From the NCBI GenBank assembly GCA_026120185.1, contig JANUWF010002362.1:1-64000 (forward strand): a DNA stretch of 64,000 nt, written 5' to 3'. The notes beneath the pieces were generated by a model. The model ran no database searches, was not told the DNA's origin, and saw only the letters and a program-made list of their open reading frames with translations. Shown in pieces: positions 12,677-24,549 of this stretch (its first letter is position 1; every line of letters starts with the position of its first letter). Source of the DNA: Voacanga thouarsii (taxonomy: Eukaryota > Streptophyta > Magnoliopsida > Gentianales > Apocynaceae). The position numbers and the translations under genes are program-made.

Positions 12677-14380
12677 TCAATAGCCCCCACTATTGACTCG
12701 AAAAAGCTCGTTGGAAGCTTTCCTAGTGGACCAATATCCAAATTTCTTAATAATGACCTTGGGTTAGCCCAACAAGCCACTCTTAAGTTCAGTGGTAGGT
12801 ATCCAATACCAATTACATCAAATGTAACTATTGTATCATTGGGTGAGTAACATCTTTTAATCATTAATGCATTTAATACTATCGCAACCTTACCTCTAAT
12901 ATTCTTTATGCATGGGTTAGCCCAACCAGGATAAAGAAATTGGTTAAACCCAACACATTAATTTAGAATTAAATTCCATAGCTTGAACATACTTAATGTC
13001 AAGTAGCCTTGGGTATGCCCAACAATCTGGTCTTAAAAAAGAGCTCTCGTTCTCATGATATTAATGGAAGGCATTAGATTTAATATTATTTAAGGGATTT
13101 TTTTCCTTATAGTTGTCATATCGTTTGGCATGCATACAATTTATCAATAAGCAGTATAAATTGATAAATATGGTAATAAACAATTACGTGGCATGGTTAT
13201 GGACTCTCTAAATTAATTTTCTTGAGCCATTAAGGAAATTAGTATGGTCAACCCTATGTATTCATGCATGATTTAAGTAGAATGTCTTACCATCTCTCTT
13301 TGTTTTGATTGCCATCTTTAAAATCTTGTAAATAAAATTCTACCTCAATCTAACCTATATAAACTAATTACATAATTTTCTAAAGGAAAAAACCTTGACT
13401 TACATTCAAGGGGAGTTAGATGAGAAAAGAATTACACAATAATTTGAGATAAGGCAGGACGCACATGCCCTATTTAATTAAAATAAAGCAATAAAAATGC
13501 ATGAACAGATAAATTTGGTCTTAGTCCATAACCATCCACCATGCCAATAAAACGTGCTTAAAATACAACATAAAACATCCAATGCACAAACATCAAAAAT
13601 CAGTATTTTAGAGAAATTTGGGTCCAAAATCAAATGTTGAAAAGTTTTGGGCTGAAATCAAATTTTAAAAAATTAAGGGTCATACATAATTTTTGAAAAA
13701 TATTTTTATCCAAAATCATGGGTTTCTAACAAATTCTAATCATTTTAAGAATCTATTCTCAAAGTTAGAAAAGATAAAAAAAAAAAAAAACTTTTTTATA
13801 TATAAAACATGCCAGCTGGGACCAGTTGCACGCGGCTAGCACATAAAACAAGAGAAGAACAGAGTGCACCTGGTGCCAAGTGGGTCGAAGGTACCCAGTG
13901 CCAGGTATGCTCTGGAGGTGGAAATTCAGCAAAATTTTTAAGCAATAGTAAGCATAATAATCACTATTCATCTTCTTCCCGGATTCTGCAAATTATTTTC
14001 ACAAAACACAAAGTGATTTTCAGACCGTTCAAAACAATTTTGATATCAATCATTGTTAATTAATATTAACAACCAACTATAATCTACATCATAATTTAAA
14101 TAACAATACAAATTATTGAATCAAAAGCTTAATTACTTGAAGAACAATAAGTCATTTATAGAACCATTTATAGAAATATTCTGCAACATTCATTACGTAG
14201 AAAAACCAGACCCACACGGAAACAATTTCCCAAATGATTTTCAATGACCCAGACTCTTCAAACTAGAAAACCCAAACACACCTTACAAAGCAGTAGACAT
14301 ACAGTAACCATGATCATACAGTTACATTCTTAGAAATGATTTCAAAGAAATTAAAGACCTATTAAAACACAAACATGAAG
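12677..14380 (-). other. Copia element I leader, PBS-proximal part, with repeated hairpins
   Basis: About 1.7 kb between the PBS and the interrupted gag-proximal leader, with no credible ORF. It holds short inverted repeats with a TTGGG/CCCAA-type stem at 12759-12772, 12913-12924, 12940-12953 and 13009-13022, and a GC-rich patch with variants of a 'ctggyaccag' motif near 13808-13920. Leaders of LTR elements carry packaging and dimerisation signals; such a role here is inference. Confidence 0.5.
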
Positions 14381-14392
14381 GCTTTGATACCA
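14381..14392 (-). other. Primer-binding site of copia element I
   Basis: The minus strand reads TGGTATCAAAGC one base inside the LTR end, matching the initiator tRNA-Met type PBS (TGGTATCAGAGC) with one change. It marks 14394-16059 as the 5' LTR. Confidence 0.8.
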
Positions 14393-14393
14393 C

Positions 14394-16059
14394 TGTTGGA
14401 TTTCATCATGCTTATTAAATAAGAACGCATTGAAAATAATCATGAAATCCATGCCCAAGGATCATGTGTTTGCAATTAAAATGGAATAAAGGAAAGAAAT
14501 AGAGATTACATTCTGTAGTAGAAAAATAAAATTTTTCATGCGGACAGAAATTTGATCAGAAACCCAGGAAACAATTCCCTCTGTTCTGATCGTCAAATTA
14601 CCCCACTACAATCTAATAGTAGGATCATCTTTAGCAGTAATCCACACAAGGTTGAATTGCTCACAGAACCCACTCAATACTATGCTAATAGAAGAGGAGC
14701 GACTAAGTATTAATTGGAGAAGAATAGGGATGAAGAAAACGATTTCTCATAATCCATTTTGCAAAAGGGAATTATTCATATATTTATTGTTTTTAGAATT
14801 TGTGTTAATTACAATTAAGTCATCCAAGATCTAATGTCTACAATTATGCCCTTGAAGTTTATATAATTGCAACCAATACCCATGAATTATAACAAAGTTA
14901 TAATTCACCTATAAATATATTTTCTTCTCTTAATTAATCACAAAATATTATCAAATAATATATATTGAGCATTCAAACCTTTATTGTGTGTGACCCATTA
15001 GGTTTCTTGATCTTATTGGTAGCATAATATGAATTAATTCTAACAGTTTTAGAATTAATAATCCTAAATAAAATATAGAATTAATTTATTCATTCTCTAA
15101 TTAATAAATTCATATTTAGCATATCAAGAGCAACATCTAGCAATGATTCTTGATCACCTAAAAGTCTAAAAAGTCAAGTGGATTGACATGAACCTTTCAA
15201 TATCAAATAACCAGTGCAATAAACTCCTTTCACCATACTATATATCATTCAGTATAGAGTATGGAATTAGTACCAACACCCTCCACAATATTATTAATTC
15301 TAGCCTTAATATTTTAGTACTTGTTCAAGAAATCCATTACTCAATATGTGTATCAATTTGAAACTATTTCCAACACATAGTTGCCTTGGTCAAGGACTTC
15401 ATGAGTAATGATTTCTACAAGTGGCCTTGAGATATACTCTCCTAATATTAAGAGTGGTGAATCCTTTATTGACTCTCTCAACCACTTTCGTTTACTTTAC
15501 ATTGCCAATATCCATCCTATAGACAGTCCTTATAAGACTCCAAAGAATATAATCAAAGTACAACGCTCGATAAACAAAATACCTTAGAGATCTCAAGTCT
15601 AAGGTTACTTGCACACTTACAATAATGAGATTATATCACTGACACTCAATAGCTATCCAAGTGATTATCTCGTAGCTAGGTCATCCAATGAACTTGTTCA
15701 TATACTAAGCATCCACATATTAATCCTGAGTACCACAATTCTCACAGTTATGAGAACCACCGTGTGATCTAATGAAGGGATATAACATGTGCTAGTCTTG
15801 ACATATTAATAATATCCCATCTCATTAATACTATGACTAGGGATTATTAAGCACAAACACCACATAGTGTAGTAGGAATCTCACATCATAATCTCTATCA
15901 TGATTTCCTTTACATTGTGTTGTACTAGGGACTTTATCATATAGTTTATACGCATATTAAGATATAAAAATCAAACTAAAAGATAAAGAATGCCTCTTTT
16001 ATTCATTATTATGCAATATACATCGTACAAGTAATTACCTCTAGGGCACAACACTAACA
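14394..16059 (-). repeat. Copia element I, 5' LTR
   Basis: 1666 bp, starting TGTTGG and ending CACTAACA. It matches the left LTR (3099-4708) along its length and defines the family that also includes solo LTRs E and S2. It directly abuts the distal part of LTR E at 16060. Confidence 0.85.
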
Positions 16060-16542
16060 TAAAGTATCTTGAAGATCTCAAGTTTAAGGATACTTGCACG
16101 TTTGCTATGATGAGATTCTATCACTTGCACTAAATAGTTATCCATGTGATTATCTTATAACCTGCTCATATCCAATGTACTTGTTCAAGTAACAGGCATC
16201 CACGTGTTAACGTTGAGTATCACAATACTCACGGATGTGAGAACCACCACCTGATTAAATCAGAAAGTATCACATGTGCTTGTCTTAATGCATTAACAAT
16301 GTCCTATCTCGTTAGTACTTTGACTAGGGTTAATTTAAGTACGATCATTATCCAGTGTAATAAGAACCTCACATCATGATCTCTATCATGATTTTCTTCA
16401 AACAATGTTGTACTTGGGGCATTATTTAATAGTTATATTCACATAAAATAAATTGAAAGATAAATAATGCATTGTATTATTAATTAAATGTGTCATATAC
16501 AAAATACAAGTGATTGCCTCAGGGCATAACACTAACAAAATC

Positions 16543-17690
16543 AACATCTAAGAAGGTGGAATACCTTACTCAAAGAGAAAACTTTCTCAACATATTAGTA
16601 CTCCCAATGCTTTAAAAGGGTTAGAAAATTCTTCAAGACAAAAAGGTCATTCTTCTTCAAATCATAACTTTGTTATAGAGAAACTTTTGACATCTTCAAA
16701 AAGAAAGAGTTGCATTAATTTGAAGAATCTAATTCTAGCAGTAAAGATCGTTGTTGGAAGCGAACCAAAGTGGCAACCACAACTTTGAGCAAAGAGCCCA
16801 AAGACTAAGAGACCTTCAGAGATTAGGTAAAACTGGTTCTCTTTTTTTTTTTTTTTTTAAAAAAATCTTTTAATCTTAACTTCTTCTCCATTTTTCTCTA
16901 TTAGGAACCTAATATTGTAATCCTAGATGCAGGAGCTTATTCTTAAGTCTCAATCAACGATTCTCACTTCTCCACGAAAGATGGTTCTAAGGACATCTCT
17001 TATTCTCAACACAAGAATCTAAAATCTAATGTAGTAGCTCATCAATATTGTTTATCTATCTCTACCTTTCTAGGAGAGACCTCAATGTCAAGTTGCAAAA
17101 AGAAGTTTGTTATGGATGTATACAACCAATTTTACTAAAGGATCTAGTAAATGCCTATTGAGCAAGTTTCTTCAGTTGAGGGTCAAGCTTTCTACATCCT
17201 TAAAGAACTTAACAAGGACATTGTTGTTAATTTGTCATCGTTGGATAATCTCTTGTGGTCCTTTTTTTTTTTTTTAAGCTCATGAATTTGACATTGCTAG
17301 ATCCACTTCTTTAGAGAAAACCTCAAAGGAGTCTCTTGTACAATTACTTTCCGTTGCTAGCCAACTCTTGGATGACGCTGAAGCTCAAAAGAGTGATATC
17401 AACAATCAAGTTGAGGAAAATAAAACTAACTTATAAAAAGTTAAGGATTATATTTCTCGATTTCAGGATAACATTACTACTATCCAAAGGATGATCAAGC
17501 AATCAAAAAGAGTGAAAGTTTTCATCTGCTCTTGAGGAAAAGATTGAGCAACTTTTAGAAGTAGAGTCCACTTGTTCTACTCTCAAAGAAGAGTTTATTT
17601 CACTTCAAAACCCCCAAATAGTGAATGAAGAGGATGAGGCCAACTTGAAGAGCATGAAAGAGCACTTGTTGGTAGTTTGATAAGACTTAG
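16543..17690 (+). pseudogene. PMD-type extra ORF, C-terminal part, decayed
   Basis: Downstream of the second aaatc copy the plus strand resumes the sequence interrupted at 1874. It reads, with stops and frameshifts, 'NSSSKDRCWKRTKVATTTLS' (near 16730-16790). From about 17280 it gives a Glu/Lys/Gln-rich coiled-coil-like stretch ('TSKESLVQLLSVASQLLDDA', 'QKSDINNQVEENKTNL'). Retroelement PMD ORFs commonly end with such a charged tail. Poly-T runs at 16841-16860 and 17262-17275 interrupt it. It is broken in many places. Confidence 0.5.
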
Positions 17691-17748
17691 AAAATTTAAG
17701 TTTTTTTCTTGATGTCTTGTAGCACTTTAAATTTCTTTTTAGCAATGG

Positions 17749-17769
17749 TATGTGTATGTGTATGTGTAT

Positions 17770-17806
<37 letters not shown>
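17749..17806. repeat. (TATGTG)n/(TG)n microsatellite
   Basis: Four TATGTG units followed by a pure TG run. It separates the PMD remnant from the Tat integrase remnant. Confidence 0.95.
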
Positions 17807-17807
<1 letters not shown>

Positions 17808-18309
17808 TCTTCTCTTTTAAAATAAGATTGCTTTCTCATTGGCATTAATAATATATTTCCTCCATTTTGTCTCAACTCTCATTTTTTTTTTCTCGCATAC
17901 ATGTATTTCCACTTGTTGTAAATGATAATTTCACAAGAAATCAGAACTTGGTTGCAACAAATGAGAAAATGGAGAATGACGAAAGGATGTGACTAAACTT
18001 AGAAATTTTCTTTAAGCTATCTACTTATCTTAAGAATTACTTAAAAATCAAGTCAAGCATAGTTTAAAATAGATGAGTATGGTTTGAGGGTGCGTCGTTC
18101 GCAGTTTTAACTCATGCTGGCTACGAGTATCCATTTATTTACCAACTTCGATTTGATGGAGTGTTTTAGCAATTTAACCATGTATTACACTATTAGTAGT
18201 TATCTTTACACAGTTTAAACTCATGAGAGCTAGGGATAACTTGCAGTTCAGGTTCGTGCAATCTAGGAGTAACTTACAGCTTAAGCTTGTACAGTCAAGG
18301 AGCCTACAT
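17807..18309. other. Non-coding spacer between Tat pol end and antisense PMD ORF
   Basis: No ORF or repeat terminus recognised. It holds degenerate repeats of a motif reading 'aacttgcagttcaggttcg' / 'aacttacagcttaagcttg' near 18240-18290. In a Tat element this is the interval between the convergent pol and extra ORF. Confidence 0.4.
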
Positions 18310-19287
18310 TTATATGTAGTATTCCTTCATATATTTGACGTTGATTGGGCCAATTCATAATCCATCTTCAACAATTATTTTGTATGATCCATTTGAGTAG
18401 ACTTTTTGAATGATATATGGGCTATCCTACTTTGATGTCAGCTTTTTTGGTTTGTGTCCAATGATGATTGCTCTTTTCACAATGAGCACTAAATTACCAA
18501 CTTGAAAAAAAATGGAGATGCACTTTCTTGTTAAAAGCCTTGGAAACATGAGCTTAGTAGCATTCTAGTCTTTGTTGTGCCTTATATATCTTATCATCAA
18601 GTGCTTTTAATTCTTCAAGTCTAAGAAGAATATTATCTTTCTTGATGAGCCCATCTTGAATAGTGATCCTCAAGGAAGGATTTTGTTGTTCCAGTGGAAA
18701 GACTACTTTCACACCATATACCAATGCATATGGGGTTGCTTGAGTTGGAGTACAGTACGTGGTCTTATATGCCCAAAGCATTTCTCCAATACAAAGATGT
18801 CATTCTCTTTTATATTTAGTCACCGCTTTTTGAAATAAATTGCACAAAGTCTTATTAAAAACTTCGGCAAATATATTGGTTGGGACATAGTACATGGAAG
18901 ATTTATACTACTTGAACCTGAACTTCTCGCATAGTTTGTCCATCAAACTATTTTAAAAGGCTTGCCATTTCTTGTGATGATATATTGAGGAATTCCATAT
19001 TGATAAATAATATTGATGCATATGAAATTAACAAAATTTTCCTTTTATACTTTTTTTTAAGCTCTACCTTCTACCCATTTGGAGAAATAATCTATTGCAA
19101 CCAAAATGTAGAGATGCCTAGCAGAAGACTTTGGCAGCTATCTAACGATATCCAAACCTCATACATCAAATGGCCATAAAGCAACTGTCTAGTGCAATGG
19201 CTCAAGAGATTGATGTATATAATTGCCTTTGAATTGGAATCCTTAACATCTTTGAGCATAATCTAAGTAAGTTTTCATTATAGTCGG
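18310..19287 (-). pseudogene. Tat-lineage gypsy integrase, C-terminal half
   Basis: The minus strand encodes the Tat-type integrase: core block 'YILVAIDYFSKWVEGRA' near 19070-19115, and 'MLWAYKTTYCTPTQATPYAL' at 18781-18722 followed by 'VYGVKVVFPLEQQNPSLRI'. The lineage-typical C-terminus 'IGPINVKYMKEYYI' ends at a TAA at 18310. Several stops are present (one in place of Arg in 'GL*IGPIN'). The reading continues upstream beyond solo LTR S2, at 20989-21344, so one integrase gene was split by that insertion. Confidence 0.82.
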
Positions 19288-20988
19288 TGTAGGATTTTTA
19301 AATTAATTAATCAGATTAAACGCAGCGAAAAATAGCAAGAAATCTAAGCCATGGATCACGGGTCTGTAGTAGAAACGGGAAAAAGAGAAGATCACGCTTA
19401 TTACCTCTTGAAGCCGGAATTTTTATAAAGAATTTTTCTTGTTCCAAGAATGCAGGCGCAATCCAGATCACAAAACCGGTTCACAGCAGCTCAACTAAAG
19501 TCCAAGAAAGAACTCCCTCTAATGATAATCCACACAAGGTCGAACGCTCACAATCTCACAATTCTATGCTAGTAGAATTTAGGAGGCTAGGGTTTGATTA
19601 ATAAGAGAGAGACGGCTAGGGTTTGATCAAGAGAGAGGCAGAGAAACAGTTTCTCTGTTATTGCATGAATAATCTGTATCTCTTACCCAAAGGAAACCGA
19701 TTCCTTATATTTATAGATTTATAATTGTCGTAAATTGCAACTTAGTCCTTCAACGTCCAATTGTCAACAAATTAGTCCTTGAAGTTTACTTAATTACAAT
19801 TAGGTCCCATGAATTATAACAACCTTATAATTCACCTATAAATATATTTCCTTCTCTTAATTAACCCCACAATATTATCAAATAATATATTTGAGCATTC
19901 AAACCTTTATTGTGTGTGACCCATTAGGTTTCCTAGTCTTATTGGTAGCATAATATGAATTAATTCTAACAATATTAGAATTAATAATCCTTAATAAAAT
20001 AAAGGATTAAATTTATTAATTCTCTAAATAATAAACCCATCTTTAGCATATCAAGAGCGACATCTAGCAATGACTCTTGACCACCCAAAAGTCCAGAAAA
20101 TCAAGTGGCTTGACATAAACCTTTCAATAGTAAATTATCAGTGCAATAAACTCCTTTCACCATACAATATCTCATTCGGTCTAGAGCATGGAATTAGTGC
20201 CAACTCCCTCCAGAATATTATTAATTCTGGCCCGAATATTTTAGTACTTGTTCAAGAAATCCATTACTTGATATGTGTATCAATTGGAACAATTTTCATC
20301 ACATAGTCGCCTTGGCCAAGGACTTCATGAGTAATGATTTTTACAAGTGGCCTTGAGATATACTCTCTTACTATTAGGAGTGGTGAATCCTTTATTGACT
20401 TTCTCAACTACTTTCGTTTACTTTACGTTGTACCCAATATCCACCCCATAGGTAGTCCTAGATAAGACTCCAAAGATTAGAATCAAAGTACAACGCTCGT
20501 TAAACAAAGTACCTTGGAGATCTCAAGTCTAAGGATACTTGCGCACTTGCTATAATGAGATTCTATCACTAGCACTAAATAGTTATCCAAGTGATTATCT
20601 TGTAGCTAGGTCATCCAATGAACTTGTTCCAAAACAAGCATCCACACGTTAATCCTGAGTATCCCAATACTCATGGATATGAGAACCACCGCTTGATCCA
20701 ATCAAGAGATATAACATGTGCCAGTCTTGGCGTTTTAATAATGTCCCATCTTATTAATACTATGACTGGGGATTATTTAAGTACAAACACTGCATAGTGT
20801 AGTAGGAATCTCACATCATGATCTCTATCATGATTTTCTTAACACTGTGTTGTACTAGGGACTTTATCTAACGGTTTGTACACATATTTAGATATAACAA
20901 TCAAACTGAAAGATAAAGAATGCCTCATATTAATTTAATATGCAATATACATGGTACAAGTGGTTGCCTCTAGAGCACAACACTAACA
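19288..20988 (-). mobile_element. Copia-type solo LTR 'S2'
   Basis: Starts TGTAGG and ends CACTAACA, 1701 bp, same family as the copia element I LTRs. A perfect duplication gtcgg flanks it (19283-19287 and 20989-20993). It lies inside the Tat integrase, which reads across the flanks. No internal sequence, so it is a solo LTR. Confidence 0.9.
19703..19715 (-). promoter_or_regulatory. TATA-like box in copia-type LTR
   Basis: The minus strand reads TATAAATATAAGG. Equivalent motifs sit at the matching place in the LTRs near 3422-3434 and, changed, near 14770-14785, which supports a core promoter at the U3/R border of this family. Confidence 0.45.
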
Positions 20989-21344
20989 GTCGGCCAATAA
21001 TATCCCATCCTCTTAATATAAAAATGAAGGTTCAGACCAAATTAGTGGGCTCCACAAATGCCAGAATGGGCTTCCTCTATTACTTGCATTGATTTTTTCT
21101 TAACCTAAACATCTAAAAAAAAATTACCTTAAAAAAATATCGAAAGAGTATGTCCTTGTAGCAAAAGAAGTGAGTGGATCACCGAAGAATATTAGTCCGT
21201 CTTCATAAATCATCAGCAAGCTTTCTACCTTTGAGATAGTCCACGAAAGATTGCCCCCAATCCTTCTTATTAATCTCATAGACAAAAATAGAATGGATTT
21301 CATGTCCTTCATCATCTTTATCTTTAAAAATAGGAGGTATAACC
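20989..21344 (-). pseudogene. Tat-lineage gypsy integrase, N-terminal part, and RNase H-integrase spacer
   Basis: The minus strand reads 'GNLSWTISKVESLLMIYEDG' (spacer before the integrase) and then the zinc-binding region, 'QVIEEAHSGICGAH' and 'IKRMGYYWPTIMKTYLDYAQ', the HHCC part of a Tat integrase. It has stops and a frameshift (poly-T at 21117-21136). It continues after solo LTR S2 at 19287. Upstream (higher coordinates) it is cut at 21344 by LTR C, so RT and gag of this element are not in the window. Confidence 0.8.
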
Positions 21345-23155
21345 TATAATACCCTGCACTTTTACCTTTGATTGCCTACTACTTATAATAGGATGAGAAT
21401 TTATATCAATTGCTAGAACAAAAGATGATCGGTGTAATGAGACGAATATTTTGATACAATAATATTTTGTCGAGACCTGGATGTAATTATTAGATTTGTT
21501 CTACCCGTACCCTAAATCTTCAAAAAGCTACTATTGTTAATAAAATAAGAATTTGAGGGTACCCTAAGAGAAATTGATCAGTGCGATGAAACGTATGTTT
21601 TGCTGGGAATTATGTTATTCGGGTTATGGGGGGCATTTTTGTCATTTTGACCACGCTCGCAACTTTGACTGTGAATTTAACCAACTAAGAAGGAATTGAA
21701 GAATTTGAGTATTACCAATGGATTCAATGAAATTTTTGGAATTGAATGGTAAAGTAAAATATTTTTCCTTTCCGGACCCGATTTTGGTCATTTTTTAGGA
21801 AAAATGAAAAATGTAATAAAAAATTTAGATGTGTGGTATTTTGCGATTGGTAGCCCATGAACATGTATCAATTTAATAGAGATTGCATGAATAGTTCATG
21901 CAAGACACATGGAATTAAAGGATTACAAAATAAATAAAGAATGATGTGCAATTTTGTGATTAGAACACATTATTTGTGGGCTCTTTAATTAAGGTCTTGT
22001 GAAATGTGATTGGCCAATACTTGGACCATCAGAAAGTGATTGAATGACTGGAAATAGGCCAAGAAAACTAGTAGCCATACAAGAGAAATGATGAGAAAGT
22101 TTTTATGAGGAAATTAAGTGGTTGGTGTGTAAAATTTTAATTAGAACACAACTATACATTAGCCACCATACAATTAATTGGTTTAAAATTCTCTTGGCCA
22201 AAATCTGATGAAGAATGGTGTTGGGAAGGCTATTATACAGCCTAAAATTTTGGCAACCTCAAGGGGAGATAAATAATGGAAAAGAAATCAAGAGAAAATA
22301 ACAAAAAGAAAGAAAAAGGTAGATAATGTGTGTTCTTGGTGTAGTGTGTGAGTTCTTGAGAGGTTCTTGGAGCAAATCACACCCAAAAGCTCTAAATACA
22401 AGTTAAAACACTACCATACCTGAATTAAAGTTGTTGTTGGGTGAATAGTGATAATTATGATATTAATTTTAACATGAAAACATGATTTTCATGTCTTGAT
22501 TTTAGATCAAAAGGTAGGGTTTATAAACTTTGTTGTTGAACTCTCTATGTGTCTATATATGTCGGCTGCCTAGAAGCTTTATTGATATTATTTTGTGTGA
22601 GAAAGAACTGAATATTCATGGTAGTTTGAAGGATTGCTTTTGGTTGATGAGATGATGATCAAAGTAGAATGAAAATAGAAGTTACTTGGTTGGGAAAAAA
22701 TGAATTATACTAGTTTTTTATTAGAAGAAGTGAATTTGTATTGAAAAATCATGACTCTTGTGAGCTATTGGAATCTGGAAATCACAGAATCAAAGATGAT
22801 TTGAAGAAAAATTGAGTGAACTAAAATCCCAAGGTGTTAAAGGCTAAAGGAAAACAAAGGAAAGCATGAATAGAAGAATTGAGGCAAAACTGCTGGGGAT
22901 GTTTCTACACTGTATTATGTCACAGGAACTACGAATCTATAAAAAGCCTATACAAAATTAAATTTAAGAGTCTTACGGTCATTTTGGTATATTATATAGC
23001 CAAATTTCAGTTGTGGATTGAATGTTGTGTGCAAAACAAAATCATGTGTCAAGCAGTGAAATTCCAAAAAAATAGTTTGATAATGGATGAACTTAAGGAA
23101 GAATAATTGTGTGATTTTAGATGAAATGAATGAAAAATATGGAGTTAATCCCTTC

Positions 23156-23163
23156 TATATAAA
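23156..23163 (+). promoter_or_regulatory. TATA box of LTR C
   Basis: TATATAAA followed by 'ggaagaaaagatg', a good plant core promoter in the LTR's own orientation. At the aligned place in the two B LTRs (near 42415 and 51150) the motif is degenerate ('tcataaaaaag', 'tcaaaaaca' on the plus strand). Confidence 0.5.
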
Positions 23164-23250
23164 GGAAGAAAAGATGTAGAAAAAGGAAAATGAAAGAATT
23201 GAACAAACGATGAAAAAACAACGTGAACAAAAGTTGAATATTTTCTTTAA

Positions 23251-23336
23251 CCGTCGGCCCCGTCGGCTAAATGTCAGTTGGACGTCAGCTAACTGTCGGC
23301 TACCCATCGGGCACATTAGCTGGACATCGGCGAACT
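23251..23336 (+). repeat. CGTCGGCTAA-type motif cluster in LTR C
   Basis: Several variants of 'cgtcggctaa' ('cgtcggccc', 'cgtcggctaaa', 'cgtcagctaac', 'tgtcggctac', 'catcggcgaac') in under 90 bp, in otherwise AT-rich DNA, starting about 90 bp after the TATA box. The same cluster is in both B LTRs (42211-42327 and 50965-51060, opposite strand). Confidence 0.7.
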
Positions 23337-23689
23337 ATCATCTATTTTTTGACCAAACACGATTTAACTTAAAAACGATGTTTGGTGCAGGTTTATCGAT
23401 AAACAACCAACGAAATGTTGAAAATGGTAGACACAGTGGTTGAACGGCCGTGATTAAAAAGAGTTAATTAGGACACGAGGTGAGTCCCTTTGATTTCTAA
23501 AACTTCTTGAAAGCTAGTGTGCTTCAATTTTCCATGAAATGCTATGTTTTATACCATTTTGGAATTCCCTGAATATATTTAAGATTTATCTGAGCAAGAA
23601 TTATTTTGTGCCATTTTGGGCTTGAATAAACTTCGTAATTAGCTTGGAAACTCTAATGGATTGCTAAAGCATGAATTTTGTGAATTTAG

Positions 23690-24110
23690 TCCTTTTTGGA
23701 TTAAATACTTAGGATTTTCAAAAAATGGTAAATTTTGGAATTGGGTATTTATAAATTGATTGGAATGCCCTTATTGGAACATTTTATGGAAATGTGTTTG
23801 GAAACTTTGAATTTAATCCTTTTTTGAAATTGGAATTCTGAATTTCTTGAAATGAGTTCATTTTGGAATCGGGTATTTGGAAAATGCTCCAAATGTTGTT
23901 ATTGGAATATTTTATGAAAACCTTTGGAATTGGGTATTCGGTAAGTGATCAAAATATCCTTATTTGAACTTTTGTGAACACTTTTCAATTTGGGTAAGGG
24001 TAAAATGACCCGAATACCCTTAGAAATTACTTTTGTGATTGAGTACGGGGAAAATGACTCAAATACTCTTAGAAAATTATTTTGATGTGTGAAAAGAACT
24101 TTGTAACTGC
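23690..24110 (+). repeat. Degenerate 50-60-bp tandem repeats in LTR C
   Basis: Successive units carry a 'gaattgggtatt...aaaatgaccc...aatacccttattgga' theme with a GGGTA/TACCC inverted repeat in each. Corresponding arrays lie in the B LTRs at about 41425-41850 and 50180-50600. Unit boundaries are by eye. Confidence 0.6.
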
Positions 24111-24549
24111 TTTAAAATGGTTTTTGTAAAATGATCTCTCGTGATGAGATTGATTTTTTAAAAAAATGATATTTTGATCCTAGAAATTGTTTTACTGGTC
24201 TAATGTGCCTATGGAATGAATTGATTGACCCTGCAAAGCCTATGAGAATTGTGATATAACTTGCAAATCAGTGGGATCAAAATTTTGGAAAATGTTATTT
24301 TGCCCCAAAATGTTTGTTTTGAAAATCCTACGGATCAAATAACTCTTTGGCCTGATTAGTAAGAAGGGGTTGGTATTGGTAATGTTGAGTATTCAGTAAG
24401 GACTTTGATCTTTATACTAGCTCATGTTAGAGATACACGACCCCAAGTAACCTAGCTAGTTCTGGGGATTGTCATACTCCAAACAGGGTGATAGAACATT
24501 GAGATAATTCGTTCTGGCTAGCCATTTAGCACTTCGCAATTACCACGTC

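Larger units (their letters stand above)
3099..16059 (-). mobile_element. Ty1/copia retrotransposon 'I', degenerate, minus strand
   Basis: Order on the minus strand: 5' LTR (16059-14394), tRNA-Met-type PBS (14392-14381), leader, gag, protease, integrase, reverse transcriptase, RNase H (8682 to about 4740), polypurine tract, 3' LTR (4708-3099). The gag-protease-integrase-RT-RNase H order is diagnostic of copia. It sits inside solo LTR E: the two E halves meet at the same LTR position. The right flank is taaag (16060-16064); the left flank reads gcaaa because the outer end of the 3' LTR is missing. Its leader is interrupted by a family-A solo LTR. Many stops and frameshifts make it non-functional. 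Confidence 0.85.
1875..16537 (-). mobile_element. Copia-type solo LTR 'E', split by copia element I
   Basis: One LTR is recovered by joining 1875-3098 to 16065-16537: starts TGTTAG, ends CTAACA, joined length about 1.7 kb, matching the other copia-type LTRs at 14394-16059 and 19288-20988. It is flanked by a perfect 5-bp duplication, aaatc at 1870-1874 and at 16538-16542. The PMD pseudogene reads across the two flanks. There is no internal region of its own, so it is a solo LTR left by LTR-LTR recombination. Everything from 3099 to 16059 is a later insertion. Confidence 0.85.
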
